Below are positions 1 to 5,992 of a stretch of 7,939 bases of DNA, piece by piece. The DNA comes from Actinomycetota bacterium (GTDB taxonomy: Bacteria > Actinomycetota > Actinomycetes > Actinomycetales > Microbacteriaceae), in NCBI GenBank assembly GCA_009927245.1, contig RFNI01000220.1:1-7939 (forward strand), in the 5' to 3' direction. Position numbers and translations under genes: made by a program. The first letter of the stretch is position 1. Each line of letters opens with the position of its first letter. Under the pieces are notes generated by a model that searched no databases, was not told the DNA's origin, and saw only the letters and a program-made list of their open reading frames with translations.

Positions 1-339
1 AGGGACTAGGTCAACTAAAACCTTGAGGCCTAGTTCGTGTGCTCTTTTGACCAGTAGTTCAAAGTCACTAAGGGTTCCAAAGAGTGGATCAACATCAACG
101 TAGTTGCTGACGTCGTAGCCAGCATCCTTCTGCGGTGAAGACATGAAAGGGGATAGCCAAATAGCATCAACACCAAGTGTTGAGAGAGATTCAAGTCTCG
201 AGTTAATACCTACTAGGTCTCCGAAACCATCACCATTACTGTCAGCAAAGGAACGCGGATATATCTGATAGATAACTGCTGAACTCCACCACTTAGCCTT
301 AGGGTCAGCAGCATGCTTTAGGTCTATCCCTTGATTCAT
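1..339 (-). CDS. GH13 alpha-glucosidase, N-terminal part (cut by window edge)
   Basis: Reading the minus strand from the ATG at 339-337 gives 113 uninterrupted codons that run off the left edge in frame. The product starts MNQGIDLKHAADPKAKWW and enters the first strand of a GH13 catalytic barrel: VIYQIYPRSFAD (residues 22-33), a calcium-loop type DxNxDGxGD (33-41), GYDV (74-77), and the beginning of conserved region I, DLVP (110-113). Catalytic regions II-IV lie outside the window, so substrate specificity cannot be judged. It is a clear paralogue of the complete minus-strand GH13 gene further right: by eye about 70 of 97 aligned residues are identical from the WW pair onward. The start is supported by a Shine-Dalgarno-like AGGAA (347-343) three bases before the ATG and by alignment with the paralogue's N-terminus. 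No signal peptide is visible, so a cytoplasmic enzyme acting on imported malto- or isomalto-oligosaccharides is inferred. It is divergent from the helicase gene and therefore needs its own promoter, which I could not identify. Confidence 0.93.
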   Translation of the reverse strand, partial: MNQGIDLKHAADPKAKWWSSAVIYQIYPRSFADSNGDGFGDLVGINSRLESLSTLGVDAIWLSPFMSSPQKDAGYDVSNYVDVDPLFGTLSDFELLVKRAHELGLKVLVDLVP

Positions 340-342
340 CAG

Positions 343-347
343 TTCCT
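343..347 (-). promoter_or_regulatory. Ribosome-binding site of the truncated GH13 gene
   Basis: On the minus strand AGGAA lies three bases before the ATG at 339. It is slightly close to the start but supports it, and it contrasts with the paralogue at 5861, which has no Shine-Dalgarno sequence. Confidence 0.5.
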
Positions 348-428
348 GCTTCTCGAGAGTTGGCTTCATTCAGTATTTCAGTTTCCCAGCGGTTCTATGG
401 CTAGGGCTAGGGATGCCTTTATTGGAAA

Positions 429-442
429 TACCATTGGTCTAG
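429..442 (+). promoter_or_regulatory. Candidate leaderless promoter for hrpA
   Basis: TACCAT (429-434) fits the loose actinobacterial TAnnnT -10 pattern. It is followed by exactly seven bases before the GTG at 442, the spacing expected when transcription starts on the first base of the start codon. No good -35 box lies 16-18 bases upstream, and no Shine-Dalgarno sequence precedes the GTG. The call rests on one short motif plus its spacing and is tentative. Confidence 0.35.
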
Positions 443-3400
443 TGAGCATCCAGAAGATTAGCTATCCAGCAGACCTGCCGGTCTCAGCTCGCCGTAGCGA
501 GATTCTGGAAGCCATCAAGAACAACCAGGTTGTGGTTATCGCAGGTGCTACCGGTTCAGGTAAAACTACCCAGATACCAAAGATGTGTTTGGAACTAGGT
601 AGAAACAGCATTGCTCACACCCAACCCAGAAGAATCGCAGCAAGAGCTGTTGCTGAGCGTATTGCCGAAGAACTAAAGGTTGAACTAGGAGACCTAGTTG
701 GTTACCAAGTCAGGTTCACTGACCAGTCCAGCGCTAAGACCAAAGTCAAAGTAATGACCGATGGCATTCTCTTGAATGCCATGCAGAGAAACAGGAAGCT
801 CGAGCAATACGACACCATCATTATTGATGAAGCTCATGAGCGAAGTCTAAATATCGACTTCCTACTTGGTTATCTAAAACAACTACTTCCTAAACGACCT
901 GATCTAAAACTCATCATTACTTCAGCAACTATTGACCCAGAGTCTTTTAGTAAACACTTTGAAGGTGCTCCAATCATTGAAGTATCTGGAAGAACATATC
1001 CAATTGAAGTTCGTTACCGTCCAATCAAACAAGACGAAGAAGATAATCCTGATCCAGACGCCAGTACAACAGCACGCGATTACATTGATGGAATAGCTAG
1101 TGCTTTAGATGAACTAGCTCTTGAACCAGATGGTGATGTCTTGGTATTCCTATCTGGTGAATCAGAGATTAGAGATGCACAGGAAGTAATTCAGGGAGGA
1201 ATCACTGCGGGTGATCTAGGTAAAGGTATTGAAGTATTACCGCTCTATGGAAGATTGTCATCTGCAGAACAACACCGAGTATTTGAAACCAGTAAGGTTG
1301 CAGGTCTCAGAAGAAGAATCATCTTGGCAACTAACGTTGCTGAAACATCGCTGACTATTCCAAACATCAAATATGTAATTGATTCTGGAACTGCTCGTAT
1401 CTCTAGATACTCTCCAGCAGCTAAAGTTCAACGACTACCTATTGAAGCAATCTCTAAAGCAAGTGCTGATCAAAGAGCAGGTCGTGCTGGTAGAACAAGC
1501 CCAGGTGTTGTCATCAGGTTGTATTCAGAAGATGAGTATGAAGCCAAGGCAGAGTTCACCGATCCAGAGATTCTAAGAACTAACTTGGCATCGGTAATCT
1601 TGCAGGCCGCTCAACTGGGGCTTGGGGATATAACTAAGTTCCCATTCCTGCAAGCTCCTGATCCTCGAGGAGTTAGAGATGGACTCTCACTACTTGCAGA
1701 ACTTGGTTGTCTAAAAGATTCAAAGAGTAAAGAGGTTGAACTAACTGGAGTTGGTAAGGCTCTAGCGAGATTACCTATCGAACCTCGCTTTGGACGCATG
1801 CTGCTTGAATCTAAGAAGCACGACCTAGTTCGTGAAGTGATGATCATCGTCGCAGGGCTTACCATCCAAGACCCTAGAGAGCGACCAGTAATCAAGCGAG
1901 TGCAAGCTGATGCTGCCCACGCTAGGTTCGCAGATCCAACCAGCGACTTCCTGTCTCTTCTAAACCTCTGGAACTATATCGAAACTAACCAGAAGAAGCT
2001 CTCCTCCTCTGCCTTTAGGAGATTGTGTAAGGGTGAGTTTTTGAACTACCTCAGAGTCAGGGAATGGCAAGACCTAGTTAGACAGATCACCTCTATCGCT
2101 AAGCCGCTAGAACTTATTCCTGGTCAACCAAAGGTTGATCCTGATGGAATACACAAGAGCCTGTTATCTGGTTTGCTGTCTCAGATTGGTCTTCGTCAAC
2201 TGAGTGAGAAGAAGGCTGGAGATGTTGCTAAGAAGAGCGATAAGCCCGCTAAAGCAAGTAATGAGTATCTAGGGTCAAATGCCAAGAAGTTTGTAATCTT
2301 CCCAGGTTCTTCCTTAGCTAAGAAGCCACCGGCAGCAGTCATGAGTGCTGAACTAGTTGAGACCAGTAGGGTCTTTGCCAGAATGAACGCTGCTATCAAC
2401 CCAGAGTGGGCTGAAGCTCTAGCAGGAGATCTAGTAAAGCGAAGCTTCAGTGAACCGCACTGGGAGAAGAGCCAGGGTTCTGTTGTTGCCTATGAGCGAG
2501 TAATGCTATTTGGTGTTCCAATTGTTGTTTCAAGAAGAATGCAGTATTCCAGGTTGGATATGAAACTCTGCCGCGAGTTGTTCATTCGTCACGCTCTGGT
2601 CCAAGGTGAATGGGACTCAATAAAAGCTTTTGATAAAGCAAATAGAGAACTCTTGAAGAAGTTAGAAGATGTTGCTGCTAACTCCAAGAAGCCTCAATAC
2701 ACTCCAGACGAAGACGATGTCTTCCGTTTCTATGATGCAAGAATTCCAGCTGAAGTTGTTTCAACTAGAAGCTTTGAAGGTTGGTGGAGAAAAGCAGAGC
2801 GAGAGACTCCAAACCTTCTAACCATGACAAGAGAAGATCTACTTCCTCAAGAGACAGAAAAACGAATAGACCTTCCAAGCCAATGGATCTTTGGTGAACA
2901 GAGCTACAAACTCGAATACAAATACCACCCAGGTGAAATAGAGGATGGTCTAACGGTTCTTATCCCGCTAGCAGATCTACCAAACACATCAAGAGATGCT
3001 TTTGACTGGTTAGTTCCTGAACTTCGAACTGAACTGATCGCTGAACTAATTAGAACCCTGCCTAAGAACATCAGGAAGTATGTTGTTCCAGCTGCTGACT
3101 GGTCTAAGAAAGCATTAGCAACTCTGCCGGATAACCCAACCGAACCAATACTTGAAACTGTTGCTAAGACCCTGAGAACACTAAGTGGCACCCACATGCT
3201 GCCAACTGACTTCAAGTTAGAGCAACTACCAACATCACTCCGCATGACATACAAAGCCACCTCCGAAAGCGGAGAGGCTCTTGGAGTTAGCTTGAGTCTT
3301 GATGAACTCAAGCAGAAATTTGCCCCGCAGACTACAACACCTGAATCAAGCGATGCAAAGTCTTTAGCAAGCGATTCTGACTACCTGAAGTTGAAAGATC

Positions 3401-4083
3401 AGTTTGTCTCTGACGTGATTTCTAGAGTTGCCTCTCCTGTCTCAGCATTTAGCGAGGGACTAAGTAAAGAAGACAAGCTAGTAATCCTCGCTGCTGGATA
3501 CCGTAACGTTCAAGACTTTGTCGATGACGTTGTTACTGCGGTTATCGAAGGGGAACTTGAGGGCAAAGCGATCTTGAGTTTGAATGCAGGGGAGATTGCA
3601 GTTCAGGTATCTCAAGGCCTGCTAGAAGAGTGTTCAAGGTGCCTTAGTTTGATTGCCGAGATTGTTTCTGTTTCAAGAGAAGCCAGCAAAGCAATATCCC
3701 AACTGCAGGACATCTCGCTTTTGTTTGTTTTAGCCAATCAGAAGAAGCATGTTGCCTCTCTCTTACCTAAGAAGTTAATCAGCACAACTGGTATCAACCA
3801 GCTCATCAGATTGACTGTCTATCTGAAGGCTAATCTCTTGAGAACTTCTAAGTTGTTGGAAGATTTGGAAAGAGACAGAAGGTTAGAGATTGAACTAAAC
3901 CAAGCGATTCTGTTGTTTGAGAACGCTGGTGGGGTAGTCCCGCTAAAGGCTGGAATGCCGGAGAACATAGTGAAAGCACGCTGGGCTTTGGAAGAGTTCA
4001 GAGTTAGTTTGTTTGCGCAGCAACTAGGAACTGCAGAGCCTGTGTCTCTGGATCGAATCAAGAAGATTTTGAATTCAAAGTAA
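442..4083 (+). CDS. hrpA: ATP-dependent DEAH-box RNA helicase HrpA
   Basis: With the GTG start at 442 the product has 1213 residues. The N-terminal half is a DEAH helicase core: Walker A GATGSGKT (35-42), motif Ia TQPRRIAAR (60-68), motif II DEAH (129-132), motif III SAT (161-163), motif IV-like LVFLSG (234-239), motif V TNVAETSLTI (297-306) and motif VI QRAGRAGR (344-351), followed by the helicase-associated/OB-fold region. The long C-terminal part, about 663-1213, including the stretch from LPSQW to LIPLADLP (811-847), matches the DUF3418-type tail of HrpA. This places it with HrpA rather than the shorter HrpB. HrpA unwinds RNA using ATP; in E. coli it is linked to mRNA processing and rescue of stalled ribosomes. 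The frame stays open to a TTG at 331, but that start would lie across the start codon of the divergent GH13 gene. ATG 397 is possible but has no convincing ribosome-binding site. GTG 442 gives the N-terminus (M)SIQKISYPADLPVSARR, close to what I recall for actinobacterial HrpA, and has a correctly spaced -10-like box for a leaderless message. Identity is firm; the exact start is not. Confidence 0.95.
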   Translation: MSIQKISYPADLPVSARRSEILEAIKNNQVVVIAGATGSGKTTQIPKMCLELGRNSIAHTQPRRIAARAVAERIAEELKVELGDLVGYQVRFTDQSSAKTKVKVMTDGILLNAMQRNRKLEQYDTIIIDEAHERSLNIDFLLGYLKQLLPKRPDLKLIITSATIDPESFSKHFEGAPIIEVSGRTYPIEVRYRPIKQDEEDNPDPDASTTARDYIDGIASALDELALEPDGDVLVFLSGESEIRDAQEVIQGGITAGDLGKGIEVLPLYGRLSSAEQHRVFETSKVAGLRRRIILATNVAETSLTIPNIKYVIDSGTARISRYSPAAKVQRLPIEAISKASADQRAGRAGRTSPGVVIRLYSEDEYEAKAEFTDPEILRTNLASVILQAAQLGLGDITKFPFLQAPDPRGVRDGLSLLAELGCLKDSKSKEVELTGVGKALARLPIEPRFGRMLLESKKHDLVREVMIIVAGLTIQDPRERPVIKRVQADAAHARFADPTSDFLSLLNLWNYIETNQKKLSSSAFRRLCKGEFLNYLRVREWQDLVRQITSIAKPLELIPGQPKVDPDGIHKSLLSGLLSQIGLRQLSEKKAGDVAKKSDKPAKASNEYLGSNAKKFVIFPGSSLAKKPPAAVMSAELVETSRVFARMNAAINPEWAEALAGDLVKRSFSEPHWEKSQGSVVAYERVMLFGVPIVVSRRMQYSRLDMKLCRELFIRHALVQGEWDSIKAFDKANRELLKKLEDVAANSKKPQYTPDEDDVFRFYDARIPAEVVSTRSFEGWWRKAERETPNLLTMTREDLLPQETEKRIDLPSQWIFGEQSYKLEYKYHPGEIEDGLTVLIPLADLPNTSRDAFDWLVPELRTELIAELIRTLPKNIRKYVVPAADWSKKALATLPDNPTEPILETVAKTLRTLSGTHMLPTDFKLEQLPTSLRMTYKATSESGEALGVSLSLDELKQKFAPQTTTPESSDAKSLASDSDYLKLKDQFVSDVISRVASPVSAFSEGLSKEDKLVILAAGYRNVQDFVDDVVTAVIEGELEGKAILSLNAGEIAVQVSQGLLEECSRCLSLIAEIVSVSREASKAISQLQDISLLFVLANQKKHVASLLPKKLISTTGINQLIRLTVYLKANLLRTSKLLEDLERDRRLEIELNQAILLFENAGGVVPLKAGMPENIVKARWALEEFRVSLFAQQLGTAEPVSLDRIKKILNSK

Positions 4084-4088
4084 AGAAA

Positions 4089-4112
4089 AGAGCCCAGATT
4101 TCTCTGGGCTCT
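4089..4112. terminator. Bidirectional rho-independent terminator between hrpA and the GH13 gene
   Basis: A perfect 10-base-pair stem, AGAGCCCAGA (4089-4098) with TCTGGGCTCT (4103-4112), closes a four-base TTTC loop. It sits in the 50-base gap between the convergent stop codons (hrpA TAA at 4081-4083; GH13 stop at 4136-4134). On the minus strand the stem is followed by TTTCTTTA, a good U-rich tail. On the plus strand the tail is AATCCTTTTA, weaker but T-containing. It probably ends both transcripts, more efficiently for the GH13 gene. Confidence 0.9.
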
Positions 4113-4133
4113 AATCCTTTTACCGCTTTCGTA

Positions 4134-5861
4134 TTACAGTTTGATCCAAACAACCTGGTCGTGCTCTAGTTCTCCTTCGAGACGTAGGTCGTGTTGGGTG
4201 GTAACCAGGATTTCACCAGCAGGGATGACTACTGGATCTCCTGAGAAATTAGCAAGAACGAGAATGCCGTTGTTGATGTATGCAAGGGTGCTTTCGTCCA
4301 TGAACTCTGGAGCCCAACGGAATTCACCATTACCTAAATCAAATGCTTTACGTTCTTTTAGTAGGCGCTTGTATAGCTCAAGGGTTGAACCTGCAACGCC
4401 CTCCTGCTCACTTCTTGCGTAGCGCTTGTATGAAGCAGGTTGTGGTAGCCAAGAAGCACCGGTAGTTGAAAAACCATTTGACTCGTTAGCTCCAGCTTCC
4501 CAAGGAAGTGGAACACGGCAACCATCGCGACCAACTCTTTCACCGTTGGTTCTAAAGAAGGTTGGGTCTTCACGATACTTCTCTTCAAGAGTGGTGTGCT
4601 CAGGTAGACCTAGTTCTTCACCTTGGTAAATGTATGCTCCACCAGGAAGTCCAAGCATGAATGAAGATGCTGCTCTTGCTCTTCTCTGACCTTTAGCTTC
4701 ATCAGGTTGTGCATACTTAGGGCCAATGCCATCACCTTGTTTAGGAACTTGGTCGTAACCCATTCTGGTTGCGTGACGAATCACATCGTGGTTTGAAAGT
4801 ACCCAGGTTGATGGTGCACCAACTGCACCGAATGCAGTTAGTGATTCTGTAACAACATCTTGTAGTTTCTCCTTGTTCCAAGGAGTTTCGAGATAACCGA
4901 AGTTAAAGGTCTGGTGGTATTCGCCAGGCTTTACGTAGCTAGCCATTCTTGAAAGTGGGTGAACCCAAGCTTCACCACACATGACTCTGTCGTCATACTC
5001 ATCCAAGATGGCACGGAATCTCTTGTTGATTTCGTGAACACCTTTTTGACCCCAGAAAGGGTTCTCAACTTGCAGTCGAGCAATTAGCTCTTCATCAGTT
5101 TCTTTAGTCTTCACTGCATCAGGTGAATCTTGACCAGACATAGTTGAGTTGTTGGCAACCACATCAGGTAGGCCATCGACCTTGATCATGCCGTGAGCTA
5201 CGTCGATACGGAAACCAGCAGCCCCTCGGTCTAGCCAGAATCTTAGAACTGAGTCAAACTCTGCTCTAACTTCTTCGTTCTGCCAGTTGAAATCAGGCTG
5301 TGAAGAATCAAAGATGTGTAAGTACCACTGACCAGGGGTTCCATCAGCTTCTGTGATTCTGGACCATGCAGCTCCACCGAAAACAGATTCCCAGTTGTTC
5401 GGAGGAAGTTCTCCGTTCTCACCTTTGCCATCTCTGAACATGTAACGAGCACGCTCAGGAGAACCCGGAGCAGACTTTAGGGCAGCTTGGAACCAAGCGT
5501 GCTGATCGCTCGAGTGGTTAGGGACTAGGTCAACAATGATCTTTAGGCCTAGGGTTTTAGCTCTAGCAACCAGAGCGTCAAAGTCAGCAAGGGTTCCGAA
5601 TAGCGGGTCAATGTCCTTGTAGTCAGCTACGTCGTAACCGGCGTCCTTCTGCGGGGACTTGAAGAAAGGGCTAAACCAAATGGCGTCAATGCCCAGTTCT
5701 GCAAGGGATTCCAGTCTCTGGGTAACACCTTGAAGGTCACCCATGCCATCGCCGTTCCCGTCTGCGAACGAGCGAGGGTAGATCTGGTAAATGACGCTGG
5801 TGCGCCACCATTCTGCATCTTTTCTTGCGTGGGACAGTAATTCAGTTGTTGGAATAGACAT
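4134..5861 (-). CDS. GH13 alpha-glucosidase / oligo-1,6-glucosidase type
   Basis: A complete 575-residue GH13 enzyme of typical length for the oligo-1,6-glucosidase/alpha-glucosidase group. Visible landmarks are VIYQIYPRSFAD (23-34), calcium loop DGNGDGMGD (34-42), GYDV (75-78), region I DLVPNH (111-116), the subfamily marker QPDFNWQ (188-194, the QPDLN position), region II GFRIDVAHG (216-224) with nucleophile Asp220, region III CGEAW with acid/base Glu297, and region IV NHD (357-359) with Asp359. The C-terminal beta domain follows from about 490. Val221 directly after the nucleophile is the residue associated with alpha-1,6 activity in isomaltase-type enzymes, but actinobacterial members with GFRIDVAHG may prefer alpha-1,4 bonds, so specificity stays open. 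It should release glucose from the non-reducing ends of short oligosaccharides. No signal peptide is seen, so it is probably cytoplasmic. It is divergent from the neopullulanase-like gene across a 127-base control region and convergent with hrpA, hence probably monocistronic. There is no Shine-Dalgarno sequence before the ATG; a -10-like box seven bases upstream suggests leaderless translation. A paralogue begins at 339. Confidence 0.97.
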   Translation of the reverse strand: MSIPTTELLSHARKDAEWWRTSVIYQIYPRSFADGNGDGMGDLQGVTQRLESLAELGIDAIWFSPFFKSPQKDAGYDVADYKDIDPLFGTLADFDALVARAKTLGLKIIVDLVPNHSSDQHAWFQAALKSAPGSPERARYMFRDGKGENGELPPNNWESVFGGAAWSRITEADGTPGQWYLHIFDSSQPDFNWQNEEVRAEFDSVLRFWLDRGAAGFRIDVAHGMIKVDGLPDVVANNSTMSGQDSPDAVKTKETDEELIARLQVENPFWGQKGVHEINKRFRAILDEYDDRVMCGEAWVHPLSRMASYVKPGEYHQTFNFGYLETPWNKEKLQDVVTESLTAFGAVGAPSTWVLSNHDVIRHATRMGYDQVPKQGDGIGPKYAQPDEAKGQRRARAASSFMLGLPGGAYIYQGEELGLPEHTTLEEKYREDPTFFRTNGERVGRDGCRVPLPWEAGANESNGFSTTGASWLPQPASYKRYARSEQEGVAGSTLELYKRLLKERKAFDLGNGEFRWAPEFMDESTLAYINNGILVLANFSGDPVVIPAGEILVTTQHDLRLEGELEHDQVVWIKL

Positions 5862-5874
5862 AAGGCTAAAAATA
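5861..5874 (-). promoter_or_regulatory. Candidate leaderless promoter of the minus-strand GH13 gene
   Basis: On the minus strand TATTTT (5874-5869) is followed by seven bases, TAGCCTT, and then the ATG at 5861. That is the spacing expected if the transcript begins with the A of the start codon. The bases before the ATG contain no purine-rich ribosome-binding site, which agrees with a leaderless message. No strong -35 box is present at 16-18 bases. Confidence 0.5.
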
Positions 5875-5903
5875 CGACACGAAGAGCTAAAAAACCCGCG
5901 TAT

Positions 5904-5932
5904 TTATCATTCTGTAATCGTTTTCATACAAT
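5904..5932 (+). promoter_or_regulatory. Sigma-70-like promoter of the neopullulanase-type gene
   Basis: -35 TTATCA (5904-5909, four of six bases of TTGACA) and -10 TACAAT (5927-5932, five of six of TATAAT) are separated by exactly 17 bases. Transcription would start near 5939, giving a leader of about 50 bases before the ATG at 5989. The spacer is filled almost entirely by the operator-like element at 5913-5926. Confidence 0.6.
5913..5926. promoter_or_regulatory. LacI-family (cre-like) operator in the promoter spacer
   Basis: TGTAATCGTTTTCA matches every fixed position of the classical cre consensus TGWNANCGNTNWCA and is an imperfect palindrome around a central CG (five of seven pairs). LacI-family sugar regulators, including those that control maltose and alpha-glucoside genes in actinobacteria, bind sites of this design. 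It lies between the -35 and -10 boxes of the promoter for the plus-strand GH13 gene, where a bound repressor would block RNA polymerase. The core AATCGTT recurs at 5930-5936, 14 bases on, as a possible weaker second site. The regulator gene is not in the window, so which LacI-family protein binds is unknown. Confidence 0.55.
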
Positions 5933-5950
5933 CGTTATTTAGGAGTTCAT

Positions 5951-5992
5951 TTGCTTGAAATGACCTTCAGTCAACGAGGATTGAGATTATGA
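5951..5992 (+). CDS. Possible 13-codon leader ORF coupled to the neopullulanase-type gene
   Basis: A TTG at 5951 is preceded by AGGAG (5941-5945) with five bases between, a good ribosome-binding arrangement. It opens a 13-codon frame (MLEMTFSQRGLRL) whose TGA (5990-5992) overlaps the next gene's ATG as ATGA, the usual mark of translational coupling. A six-pair hairpin, TCATTT (5947-5952) with AAATGA (5958-5963), encloses the TTG start and could tune its use. The peptide is too short to recognise and could be a chance frame; an internal ATG at 5960 is another possible start. Confidence 0.3.
   Translation: MLEMTFSQRGLRL
5976..5980 (+). promoter_or_regulatory. Ribosome-binding site of the neopullulanase-type gene
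   Basis: GAGGA lies eight bases before the ATG at 5989, a normal spacing, and fixes this start. It also falls inside the possible leader ORF, so ribosomes translating that ORF would cross it. Confidence 0.75.

Noticed and set aside
351..364. Palindrome TCTCGAGA upstream of the truncated GH13 gene as an operator matching the cre-like site
   Set aside because: Only the central CG agrees with the cre consensus; the outer positions do not fit, and eight-base palindromes are common.
331..396. N-terminal extension of hrpA from the TTG at 331
   Set aside because: It would place the start over the divergent gene's start codon and adds residues with no helicase features; the simpler reading is a start at 442 or 397.
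400..412. Tandem GGCTAG GGCTAG GG near the hrpA start as a repeat or regulator site
   Set aside because: Only two short copies, with no palindrome and no further copies nearby; probably chance.
1611..3311. Minus-strand open frames opposite hrpA (for example 2904-3311)
   Set aside because: They lie fully within a strongly conserved helicase gene, show no recognisable protein features and have the serine/leucine-rich look of antisense shadow frames.
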